Source of the DNA: Thermoproteota archaeon | GTDB lineage: Archaea > Korarchaeota > Korarchaeia > B14-G2 | Length of the DNA stretch: 22,365 bases | Reading direction: 5' to 3' | Assembly (NCBI GenBank): GCA_003661385.1 | Contig: QMWA01000011.1 | Span: 1-22,365, forward strand | Shown: one piece after another, positions 1 through 6,410 of the stretch | Layout: every line of letters starts with the position of its first letter | How positions within the stretch are numbered: position 1 is the stretch's first letter | Made by a program: the position numbers and the translations under genes | Notes under the pieces: generated by a model | Seen by the model: the letters and a program-made list of their open reading frames with translations, nothing else | Told to the model about the DNA's origin: nothing | The model's database searches: none

Positions 1-1
1 A

Positions 2-154
2 CTAGTTCAGCTCGATAAGGCTGCTAGATCGCTTAAAGAAGATCTAGACGAGGATCAGCTGAGGAGCATCATCTACCTACTCGATGCTCTCAAGAGGACG
101 GAGGACGTAAAGAAGTCTGTTACGGGGGAGATGGAGAAAGTAGAGAGCAGGTAG
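2..154 (+). CDS. C-terminal end of an unknown protein (partial)
   Basis: The window opens inside an open frame that runs 50 codons to a TAG stop at 152-154. The visible tail is hydrophilic, rich in Lys, Glu, Asp and Arg, and looks helical, possibly a coiled coil. I see no recognisable motif, so no function is proposed. The next gene begins 4 bases after the stop, in the same direction, which suggests a common transcript. The upstream part lies outside the window. The reading as coding rests on the open frame, the charged composition and the tight spacing. Confidence 0.5.
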   Translation, partial: LVQLDKAARSLKEDLDEDQLRSIIYLLDALKRTEDVKKSVTGEMEKVESR

Positions 155-158
155 CAAG

Positions 159-644
159 ATGCCGTTCTTTAACCCCCTACTCGACGAGAAAGAGTTCAAG
201 AGGGTATACATTAGGTACCCAGGAGTAGTTGAAGATGTGATCAAGACACTTACAAGGCTTACTGAAAGGGAGGAGAAGCTGCTGGTTCGAAGGAGAGGTA
301 CTATCGCTGTGGTAACGCGAACTTTCTCATGCAGAATATACTTTAACGGGAAGCTTGTTAAGCTCAATAGCAGAGTCATTAAGGCTCTTGAAAAGGAGGC
401 AAAGAAAGAAAGGCCATACCAGCTCCCAATAGATGTCATTGTCGAAGTGAAGTATAGAGTTAGCGGAGAGAGGAGAAGACCGAGGAAAGACGTGATAGTT
501 ATCAGGATAAGGAAGACCAGGAAGGGAGCCTATCTGATGTATAGTGCGAAAAAGACTAGCATGATGAAGCCTAGGCTCGTAGTTAAAATACTAGCTGACA
601 TGTTAAAGGCAAGTGTCACAGAAAGTCTATCAGCAACATTGTAA
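159..644 (+). CDS. Conserved-looking basic hypothetical protein
   Basis: A 161-residue protein starting with ATG, 4 bases after the upstream stop; a weak AGGTAG lies just ahead of the start. I do not recognise the family. It is strongly basic, with Arg/Lys clusters in the middle (around residues 44-46 and 104-110, including ERRRPRKD) and near the C-terminus. Predicted strand-rich stretches such as GTIAVVTRTFSCRIYFNG and DVIVIRIRK alternate with basic segments, and there are no membrane segments or signal peptide. The composition would suit a nucleic-acid-binding or ribosome-associated protein, but that is inference only. It is followed 22 bases later by the PRC-barrel gene and is probably co-transcribed with it. 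Confidence 0.7.
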   Translation: MPFFNPLLDEKEFKRVYIRYPGVVEDVIKTLTRLTEREEKLLVRRRGTIAVVTRTFSCRIYFNGKLVKLNSRVIKALEKEAKKERPYQLPIDVIVEVKYRVSGERRRPRKDVIVIRIRKTRKGAYLMYSAKKTSMMKPRLVVKILADMLKASVTESLSATL

Positions 645-651
645 GAGGGCT

Positions 652-660
652 GAGGAGGAG
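652..660 (+). promoter_or_regulatory. Shine-Dalgarno that selects the TTG start of the PRC-barrel gene
   Basis: The purine run GAGGAGGAG lies 6 bases ahead of a TTG at 667 and just after the stop of the previous gene (642-644). This is the best ribosome-binding site near the gene. It favours TTG at 667 over the in-frame GTG at 613, which would overlap the upstream gene by 32 bases and has no comparable site. Confidence 0.6.
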
Positions 661-666
661 ATAATA

Positions 667-1008
667 TTGGAGGCATGTGAGGTAGTTGAGCTGAAGTTCC
701 CAGGAGAGCTTATAGGTAAGGAGGTTATAGATAGCAATGCTCGAAGAATAGGGGTTGTTAAGAGAATATTGGTGGTAATACCCCAGATGTCCATCAGAAT
801 GATAGTGCAAGGTAAAGGTGAACAGGAACTACCAATATCAGAAGAAGACATAGCTAAGGTCAGCGGGCTTATTCAGCTAAACAAGAGCTATGAAAAACTA
901 GAGGAGATAGATGTAGGAGAGGTCTCTAAGCTGAGAGTAAAGATATTTAGAGAGATACAGGAGAAGCTCAAGAGAACCTATGGGCGGGTAGGGTTTAAGG
1001 ATCAATAA
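667..1008 (+). CDS. PRC-barrel domain protein
   Basis: A protein of about 113 residues with a PRC-barrel-like beta domain from about residue 10 to 70. The segment FPGELIGKEVIDSNARRIGV followed by a short strand-rich stretch and the IAKVSGLIQLN end resembles the family pattern of a conserved G-K-x-V-x-D, a G-x-V turn and a closing V-G-x-I-I-x-L. The last 40 residues are a charged helical tail. PRC-barrels are small adaptor domains in RNA metabolism (RimM) and in archaeal division-associated proteins (CdpB type), so the partner here is unknown. The start is TTG at 667 because of the purine-rich site just upstream; GTG at 613 is the alternative. The gene converges on the HD-domain gene, overlapping its end by 7 bases. 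Confidence 0.7.
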   Translation: MEACEVVELKFPGELIGKEVIDSNARRIGVVKRILVVIPQMSIRMIVQGKGEQELPISEEDIAKVSGLIQLNKSYEKLEEIDVGEVSKLRVKIFREIQEKLKRTYGRVGFKDQ

Positions 1009-2276
1009 GAGACTGCCAGAGAATAGTCTGTAGACCCTAGCACCCGTATCGCAGCCTTCCTAACTTTCTCCCTATCTTCTTCAAAGCTATAAACCCTAAT
1101 TATGTTCATAAACCTCTTCATGAAGTCAATTAATTCAGATATACTTGAGCTTTCAATCTGAATAACTTCTCCGCCTACTCTCCGGTGGAGAGGGATCCTC
1201 ATATCTTCTGATGGAGGCCCCCAGTGGTAGGGCACCGTCGGTAAAGTTGGCGTGTCTATGATTATCCTCTCTATAGGCACACCAGATTCAGCTGACAGCT
1301 CTTCTCTCAGCTTATTTCTTACGGCTTCGCTCCTGAACAAGGTTACCACGTATCTATCCCTCAGGAACATGGTTCTCTCATATGCAGCTTTAAGGAGCTT
1401 CCTAGCTTCAAGTCTCTCTATTATCTTTCCAGCCTTCTGGTGCTTTTTCAGAAGAACCCATGTCGTGTAGTCATCTAAGGAGCAGTAGAACTTTGGGTCT
1501 AGCAGCTGCTCCCTGGAGATCTCATCTTCAACCTGCTCTAAAGCCATGTTTATCATGAGCTGCACTGCACGCGATGTCTTGTGAAAATATATTGCTCGGA
1601 ATGCCTCCATTCTCCCGATTAGCAAGGTTTCCAGCGCTGGAAGGGCTTTCTCATCTAGAGAAAGAACCTCCTCTATTACATCCATGTTATAGATTATCCT
1701 ATAGATATCTATGCTGCCATAGCCAGCACCCGTGTGGAGAGAATCTCTTACCACGAAGTCTAACTTATCCACATCTATGGCGCTTCTAATTATCTGATTC
1801 ATGAACTGGGGCTTAGATGAGCACATCCCAGTACATAAGGTGGAAACTTCGCTTTTCGAGAAGCCATAATCCTCTAGGATGTCTCCTATCTCAGTCTTCT
1901 CCACTAGGATCTTAGACATGTGCTCGTGGTTGAGGCCAGTTTTCTTCTCGAGAAAGGGTTCAAACGAGTGAGAGAACGGGCCGTGACCTACGTCGTGAAG
2001 AAGAGCAGCCAGCCTTATGAGCTGTACATCGTCCTCGGACATGTACTTGCTGAGTTTCTTGCCTGCTATGCCAGCTAGATGTAGAACACCAAGTGAGTGC
2101 TCGAATCTCGTGTGCGTTGCTCCAGGATACACATAGTTTGAGCCAGCTAGCTGCTGTATCCTTCTTAGCCGTTGGAACACCTGGGTATCAATCACCCTTA
2201 TCTCAGCTTCTGTTAAGGGCACATATCCGTGAACTGGATCTTTGATAAGCTTCACAAATTCCTCCTCTAGCGGCAT
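1002..2276 (-). CDS. HD-superfamily phosphohydrolase (dGTPase/SAMHD1-like)
   Basis: A 424-residue protein of the COG1078-type HD family of metal-dependent phosphohydrolases, related to dNTP triphosphohydrolases. The N-terminus carries the family signature KDPVHGYVPL and FQRLRRIQQLAG (residues 11-45). The metal-binding set is visible: H in HTRFEHS (about 55-61), HD in LLHDVGHGPFSHS (about 92-104) and a later D in AIDVDKLDF (about 167-175). The substrate is probably a nucleotide, but this cannot be read from sequence. ATG at 2276 is preceded by GTGAGGGG at good spacing. It is the last gene of the minus-strand run and lies 10 bases after the aconitase-X small subunit, so it may be co-transcribed with the mevalonate genes, although no functional link is known. 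Confidence 0.9.
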   Translation of the reverse strand: MPLEEEFVKLIKDPVHGYVPLTEAEIRVIDTQVFQRLRRIQQLAGSNYVYPGATHTRFEHSLGVLHLAGIAGKKLSKYMSEDDVQLIRLAALLHDVGHGPFSHSFEPFLEKKTGLNHEHMSKILVEKTEIGDILEDYGFSKSEVSTLCTGMCSSKPQFMNQIIRSAIDVDKLDFVVRDSLHTGAGYGSIDIYRIIYNMDVIEEVLSLDEKALPALETLLIGRMEAFRAIYFHKTSRAVQLMINMALEQVEDEISREQLLDPKFYCSLDDYTTWVLLKKHQKAGKIIERLEARKLLKAAYERTMFLRDRYVVTLFRSEAVRNKLREELSAESGVPIERIIIDTPTLPTVPYHWGPPSEDMRIPLHRRVGGEVIQIESSSISELIDFMKRFMNIIRVYSFEEDREKVRKAAIRVLGSTDYSLAVSY

Positions 2277-2286
2277 ATTAAACCCC

Positions 2287-2676
2287 TCACTTAAACAATG
2301 TCACCTGACCAGAGTCCACCTCAACTAGCTTTGACTCCTCGATGTCCCTGAATAAGCTTAAAGGGATCTTATCCACTAAGGGTATTCCAGCCAGAGCACA
2401 GCCAGCAGCTACAATGCTTCCAGCTTGGTGTGCTATCATCGCTCTAGGTGCTAGACCTCTCTTGTAAAGCCTGTATATGATGTATGCTCCAACAGTGCTT
2501 CCAGCTTCGGTTGTAAACACCAGTATACGGTTAGATACCCGCTCTCCAGCTTTAGAACCCTTCAACAGGGCACCTGTCTCCGGGTCTACATCACCTAAGA
2601 ACGAGATGGAAGTATAGAGAACTAGGGGTATGCCCTTGGCTTTTCCAGGAACTATGCATCTACCGTGAATAGTCAT
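2287..2676 (-). CDS. Aconitase X small subunit (phosphomevalonate dehydratase, swivel domain)
   Basis: A 129-residue protein matching the AcnX swivel domain (DUF126). In archaea this subunit pairs with the large AcnX subunit to dehydrate (R)-5-phosphomevalonate to trans-anhydromevalonate 5-phosphate, a step in the archaeal mevalonate pathway to isoprenoid lipids. Visible family features are the ISFLGDVDPETGALL segment near residues 25-40, the Ser loop EAGSTVGAYIIY (about 56-67), and APRAMIAHQAGSIVAAGCALAGIPLVD in parts from about residue 76 to 102. The length is typical. It follows the large-subunit gene by 21 bases, the usual pairing. The assignment to phosphomevalonate rather than another AcnX substrate such as hydroxyproline derivatives rests on the archaeal context. 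Confidence 0.92.
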   Translation of the reverse strand: MTIHGRCIVPGKAKGIPLVLYTSISFLGDVDPETGALLKGSKAGERVSNRILVFTTEAGSTVGAYIIYRLYKRGLAPRAMIAHQAGSIVAAGCALAGIPLVDKIPLSLFRDIEESKLVEVDSGQVTLFK

Positions 2677-2697
2677 ACGGGAAGGCAGGTTGACACC

Positions 2698-3881
2698 CTA
2701 CGATGTAAACTCTTGAACTATTTCTTTTAAACTAACTAACATGACTGACTTCCCTGATAGAGAGGGGATATAATGTGCGGCTTTAGCTGAGTTTGTTGCA
2801 ATGGATGAAAATGGAAGGTTCTCAATTGGTGCCACGACTGGACAAGCACCACTAAAGACCTCGACACCAGCTCTTTCTAGCAACTGAAGAATCCCAAGCT
2901 CTCGAGAATAGGCAAAGGCTTTAGGTGAGGTAAAAGCCCATATCCTTCTCCCTCTTGCGACATTTCTCCCTCTAAGCATACATGCCAGCTGCTTGAGTTC
3001 AGGTAAAGTTAGATGAGGGCACCCTATGGCAGCCACCTCAGCCTCAGATGCAGAAGATAGGGCTTCAATGACTTCAATTAGAGCTTGCTTTGTAACAGAC
3101 AGACTGTGTGGAGGCGCTCCTCGAGATGTCAGCATAGATACCCTTCCTGATGCTGCAGCAGCAGAAGCTATCAGCTTTAAAGTGCTCCATGGCAGAGCTT
3201 CTATTGCCTGCAGCTTAGCAACCTGCACATCTTGGGAGCCTATGAGGTAACCGAGAGCAGCATACTCTACGTCGCTTTGAGGCTTATAGCGTAACTCCAC
3301 TTCAATCTCTGGCTTTCTATTCTCATCAAGATGCATTCCATACTCGGGAGTCTTCCCAATGATTGCTGCTGCAATAGAGGTTATGCCGCTCTCTCGGTTA
3401 GTGTACATCTCTAGGAAGCTATTTGCAAAGCATACAGCAGAAGACTCACCCCATGCAACGTGTGCCCCAGGCCTAGTTAAGGAAATGGTGTAAGGAGTGC
3501 ATGTTAGCGTTAAGCTGGCGCCCATCTTCTGTAAGGACTTTAATACCTCAGTTTGAGCCTCTCTGAAGCTAGGAGAGTCTCCTAGGCTCCCCGGCTTCCT
3601 TAGGTCTATAGCAGCAGGATTTACTGTCGTGGGAACTTTAACTCTGACCCCACTCTCAGCTAAGTCTTTAAGTAGCTCCCTTCCAGCGTCGCCGATGTTC
3701 TTATATGAAACTGTGGCGCCTACACTATTGTGTAGGCGTTTCCACTTACATGAGCAGACTCTATGGGAATTAAGCGGGAGGCGCCAAATGCCTCTCCAAC
3801 AGAGAGGAGTACTCTCATGCACCTGTCTATGACATCCCTTTCTGAGCTTATGGGTAGTTTGTCCTGGCTTGTGAGATGCAA
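2698..3881 (-). CDS. Aconitase X large subunit (phosphomevalonate dehydratase), interrupted by a predicted 29-nt BHB intron
   Basis: This is the large catalytic subunit of AcnX-type phosphomevalonate dehydratase, a [4Fe-4S] enzyme of the archaeal mevalonate route. The body is clear: SYKNIGDAG, KVPTTVNPAAIDL, and three Cys-bearing motifs, LTCTPY, GCPHLT and SGACPVV, which are cluster-ligand candidates. The conserved N-terminus (MHLTSQDK..., EAFGASRLIPIESAHVSG) lies upstream in another frame and runs into a TAG at 3722-3720. Removing 3739-3711 by the BHB rule joins exon 1 (3881-3740) to exon 2 (3710-2698). The result is a 384-residue protein reading SAHVSGISYKNIGDAG, close to the family consensus. 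The start is TTG at 3881, with AGGTG 6 bases upstream; GTG at 3890 abuts the gcvH stop. If the transcript is not spliced, only a 53-residue peptide is made. A simple pseudogene is the alternative but fits worse. Confidence 0.88.
3711..3739 (-). other. Predicted BHB-type archaeal intron in a protein-coding mRNA
   Basis: On the minus strand the central 4-bp helix is GTGG (3745-3742) with CCAC (3716-3713). The 5' bulge is AAA (3741-3739) and the 3' bulge is AGT (3712-3710). The inner helix is the perfect 9-bp pair CGCCTACAC (3738-3730) and GTGTAGGCG (3725-3717) around an AATA loop. The outer helix has AA/TT and then ATG/CAT around one unpaired T. Cutting each bulge after its second base, as archaeal splicing endonuclease does, excises 29 nt. 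That length is 2 mod 3, exactly what is needed to join the two frames. The stop codon TAG lies inside the intron. Confidence 0.85.
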
Positions 3882-3890
3882 GAAGAGCAC

Positions 3891-4319
3891 CTACAGCTGC
3901 TCCTCGACTAGCTGCTTGTACTCCTGCGAGGAGAGAAGATTCTTCTTCTCTGATTCTAGGTTGTCTGGAGCTATCACTATCAGCCAGCCCTCTCCATAAG
4001 GGTCTCGAGATATGAGGTCATAGTTCTCTCCCTTACCGCTCTGAACCTCTTGGTTAACTTCCACCACTGTGCCGGTAAACGGCGCGTATATGTCGAATGC
4101 TCCCTTATATGACTCAACTACCCCAAAAGGGCTGCCTTGCCTTGTCTTGTCGCCTTTATTCGGTAGCATTACTCTTGTTATTTCCTCGAGCTCTTGAACA
4201 GCATATGAAGTGATACCTACACGAACTAGGTCTCCTTCTATTCTAGCCCACTCGTGGGTTTTCGTATATAGTAGATCCTCAGGGAAGTGAAGCTCTCTAT
4301 GAGCCGCCAACTTTAACAC
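3891..4319 (-). CDS. gcvH: Glycine cleavage system H protein
   Basis: A 142-residue H protein, the lipoyl carrier that shuttles the aminomethyl group between the P, T and L proteins of the glycine cleavage system. The family landmarks are YTKTHEWARIEGD (about residues 18-30), VRVGITSYA, and the lipoylation site GVVESYKGAFDIYAPFTG, in which the Lys is the attachment residue. These are followed by VVEVNQEV, the usual strand. GEGWLIVIAP near the end is also typical. The start is GTG at 4319, with TTG at 4310 as an alternative. It lies 33 bases after radA and directly before the aconitase-X gene. The P-protein genes are about 7 kb away on the same strand, and no T or L protein gene is in the window. 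Confidence 0.95.
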   Translation of the reverse strand: MLKLAAHRELHFPEDLLYTKTHEWARIEGDLVRVGITSYAVQELEEITRVMLPNKGDKTRQGSPFGVVESYKGAFDIYAPFTGTVVEVNQEVQSGKGENYDLISRDPYGEGWLIVIAPDNLESEKKNLLSSQEYKQLVEEQL

Positions 4320-4352
4320 CCAAGGTGCTACAGGGGGGGTGCTGAAAAAGTT

Positions 4353-5312
4353 TTAGATGTCCTCTACTCCAGCTTCAGTTATCTTGAAAGGCGCTTCTCT
4401 CTCTGGTAGGGTTGGGGAGTCGACTACTCGGGCTATTCTTATGTTATCAGGGCCTTTCCTGATGTATACTCTTGTTTTAGGGAGGTGAGCTAGTGTATGT
4501 CCCCCTACAGCGTTCTCAAGGCGTCCGCTTTTTATAGGACTTAAGACGTGATTGGTGATGAGCACAGCTAGGTTAAAGCTTTCAGCAACTCGTGCAAGCC
4601 AGCTTAGTTCTTCTCTTATGGCCTGTTGCCTAGCGGGTAGCATGTGTAAATCAGGGTACTCTGATCTGTAGTGGTGAAGAAGGGAGTCTACTACTACGAG
4701 CTTTATGGAAGATGAGTGCACCACCTTGTCTATTGAAGACACTATAGCATGCTGATGGCTGGCAGACAGCACTCTTATGACCTTTATGTTTGAAAGCGCG
4801 TGGTCTGAGTTCATTCCACGCAGCCTGGCTATTTCAGCTACTCTACGTGGAGAAAAAGCGCCCTCTGTGTCTACATATAGAGCACCAGAGGATAACCCCC
4901 CCTGAGCCTTGGGAAGCTGCACATTGACACACAGCTGCATAGCTAGCTGCGTCTTTCCAGCGCCATATGGCCCAAATACTTCTGTAATGCTGCTGGTCTC
5001 TATGCCACCACCGAGTATTTCATCTAGCATCCTAGATCCAGTAGTTATGTATGCTATGTTCTCCTCCATGTAGCGAGCAACCTGATAAGCTGACTCAGCC
5101 TTTATCTCAATGAGCTGCCCAGCTTCCTCTATTAGCTTCCTTATCACTCGGCGTGGCAGCCCTGTTTTCTCCCGTATCTTCTCAGATGGTGTGAGAAGTA
5201 GATCTTCGACTGTAAGTATCCCGATCTTAGCTAGCTTATCGTAGACTTCACTCTCCATCTCGAGCTTTGCTATAAGCTTAATTAAAGGAATCTTGCCCAA
5301 GAGAATCACCAT
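4353..5312 (-). CDS. radA: RadA recombinase (RecA/Rad51 family)
   Basis: A 319-residue strand-exchange ATPase for homologous recombination. An N-terminal helix-hairpin-helix domain (about residues 20-65, IGILTVEDLLLTPSEKI and TGLPRRVIRKLIEEAG) precedes the RecA core. Walker A is GPYGAGKTQ (about 115), Walker B is LVVVDSLL (about 203-210), and the DTEGAFSPRR motif lies between them. The C-terminal part shows GGHTLAH and RIARVVDSPTLPE, typical of RadA rather than RadB. The L2 stretch between NHV and GGH is short and lacks the common F-F-G-D-P element, so it is a slightly divergent RadA. It overlaps the carS stop by 7 bases, which suggests translational coupling. A divergent RecA-fold gene lies two genes upstream. 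Confidence 0.88.
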   Translation of the reverse strand: MVILLGKIPLIKLIAKLEMESEVYDKLAKIGILTVEDLLLTPSEKIREKTGLPRRVIRKLIEEAGQLIEIKAESAYQVARYMEENIAYITTGSRMLDEILGGGIETSSITEVFGPYGAGKTQLAMQLCVNVQLPKAQGGLSSGALYVDTEGAFSPRRVAEIARLRGMNSDHALSNIKVIRVLSASHQHAIVSSIDKVVHSSSIKLVVVDSLLHHYRSEYPDLHMLPARQQAIREELSWLARVAESFNLAVLITNHVLSPIKSGRLENAVGGHTLAHLPKTRVYIRKGPDNIRIARVVDSPTLPEREAPFKITEAGVEDI

Positions 5313-5785
5313 GGATGGGGCTTAAGGCCTAGTAGGTAAGCGATCGTGTTCGTAAGCACATGTAGCACAGGAGTTATCAGGATGGCTATGAGCACCTCAA
5401 CTATATCAACGGATAGCATGGCATAAGCTACAGCTGCTGCTGGAAGCATGAAATCCAGCTGGTCTATGAGGAAGGGAGCTTTCTCACCTGGAGGAATGCC
5501 CATTCTCCTCTTGATAAACGAGCCAAGCAGGTCGCCTAGCGATGCAGCAACACCAGCTAGTGCGCCGTATTCTGGAGCGCCTATAGCTAAGCCGGTTATC
5601 CACCCTGCAATCCACGCTGACACCAGCCCCCTTATTGTCTTGTGTGAGCCAAAGATTGGGCGACCATCGAGCCACCGCTTACCCAAGTCTACAGGCTTCC
5701 CACCGCCAAATATCACTGGAGCCATATTACTGACATAAGCTGGCAGGAATATCCATAGCGCTCTTGCCAGTGTGGCAAGCAGCAT
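5306..5785 (-). CDS. carS: CDP-archaeol synthase
   Basis: A 159-residue integral membrane protein of the CarS (former DUF46) family. It activates unsaturated archaetidic acid (digeranylgeranylglyceryl phosphate) with CTP to give CDP-archaeol, the precursor of polar archaeal lipids. Family motifs are YVSNMAPVIFGGGKPVDLGK (about residues 17-36), DGRPIFGSHKTIRG (about 40-53), SLGDLLGSFIKRRMGIPPGE (about 83-102) and the LIDQLDF segment. About four to five hydrophobic membrane segments are visible and the length is typical. ATG at 5785 lies 19 bases after the upstream stop. Its place in the same run as the mevalonate-pathway AcnX subunits fits a lipid-synthesis link, with radA and gcvH in between. 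Confidence 0.93.
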   Translation of the reverse strand: MLLATLARALWIFLPAYVSNMAPVIFGGGKPVDLGKRWLDGRPIFGSHKTIRGLVSAWIAGWITGLAIGAPEYGALAGVAASLGDLLGSFIKRRMGIPPGEKAPFLIDQLDFMLPAAAVAYAMLSVDIVEVLIAILITPVLHVLTNTIAYLLGLKPHPW

Positions 5786-5804
5786 GCTACCAGTCTAATG
5801 GTAG

Positions 5805-6368
5805 TCATGCTGGTGACTTAATAACCTTCACTACATTATCTGCAGCAACCTCCGCTATGACATCAGCCCAATAGGGGATTACATCTCCGCCTATCGGCTT
5901 TAACCCCCCTCCCTCAAGCCTAACTGACTCTACTTCGATCATAGCTATCAGGTTCTGCCTATGAGCTGCATCCCATAGGGGGGCACATACCGCGCTAAGA
6001 AACCTGAGAGGCAGCAAGCGGTCGCTGAGGTTCTGCGCTATCAGCTGTTGGTACGTCTTTGAGACACCGATGCATGCCATCAGGTCTCCTGAGCTGAGGC
6101 GGCGCTTACATAGGTAAATAGCTGCTACAGTTTCAGTATAAGCTCTTGGTCTAAGTATTATGAGCCTATGTAGGAGCTGCTCTTCACTCCTTGGAAATAC
6201 AGAAGAAAGCAGTCTTCTGTCTAGGAAGGAGCCTGCATCTATGATGCACACCCTTCTATTAGCTGTAAGCACCTCTTTAGAGGCATAGAGGATAAACTTC
6301 AGCCTGTAGTAGAGGCCTCCAAGCAGGCATATCAGTACACCAGGTTTTAGGATGCTGCCATGAGACAT
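5805..6368 (-). CDS. RecA/RadB-like protein lacking Walker A (predicted pseudo-ATPase)
   Basis: A 187-residue protein with the outline of a short RecA-fold RadB-type protein but no P-loop. Where Walker A should be, the sequence is GVLICLLGGLYYRLKF, with no GxxxxGKT. The following CIIDAGSFLDRRLL resembles the RadA/RadB YIDTEGxFSxxRL strand, and HRLIILRPRAYTETVAAI resembles the next strand-helix unit. GGGLKPIGGDVIPYWADVIAEV matches the RadB C-terminal GG-x-I-x-YW-x-D-V element. The Walker B position (LMACIG) also lacks the Asp. I infer a non-catalytic RecA paralog, perhaps a RadA partner. The start is ATG at 6368, about 26 bases below a TATA-like CTTAATATCC; ATG at 6419 is in frame but would overlap the divergent gene. 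Confidence 0.6.
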   Translation of the reverse strand: MSHGSILKPGVLICLLGGLYYRLKFILYASKEVLTANRRVCIIDAGSFLDRRLLSSVFPRSEEQLLHRLIILRPRAYTETVAAIYLCKRRLSSGDLMACIGVSKTYQQLIAQNLSDRLLPLRFLSAVCAPLWDAAHRQNLIAMIEVESVRLEGGGLKPIGGDVIPYWADVIAEVAADNVVKVIKSPA

Positions 6369-6400
6369 ATACAACCAGCGAGGCTCCAGGATATTAAGAG
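6363..6400. promoter_or_regulatory. Compact divergent promoter between the RecA-like gene and the NAD kinase gene
   Basis: Only 42 bases separate the two chosen starts (6368 and 6411). On the minus strand, CTTAATATCC (6398-6389) lies about 26 bases before ATG 6368, so that transcript would be leaderless. On the plus strand, CATATAC (6366-6372) lies at a distance that would give a short leader to ATG 6411. Both boxes are weak matches and there is no other evidence. Confidence 0.35.
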
Positions 6401-6410
6401 GGTTGCTGCC

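Noticed and set aside
613-666. GTG at 613 as start of the PRC-barrel protein
   Set aside because: It overlaps the previous gene by 32 bases and lacks a ribosome-binding site, while TTG 667 has GAGGAGGAG at 6 bases. It cannot be fully excluded.
3711-3739. A plain frameshift mutation, programmed frameshifting or a small mobile repeat instead of an intron
   Set aside because: The insert has exact BHB geometry and its canonical excision restores both frame and a conserved motif. I did not see the same hairpin elsewhere in the window, and frameshifting would leave extra residues in a conserved stretch.
2698-3822. Reading the aconitase-X large subunit as a single 374-residue frame starting at ATG 3822
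   Set aside because: Its first 40 or so residues are Cys/Arg/Trp-rich and unlike the family, whereas the other frame upstream encodes the true conserved N-terminus. Splicing explains both.
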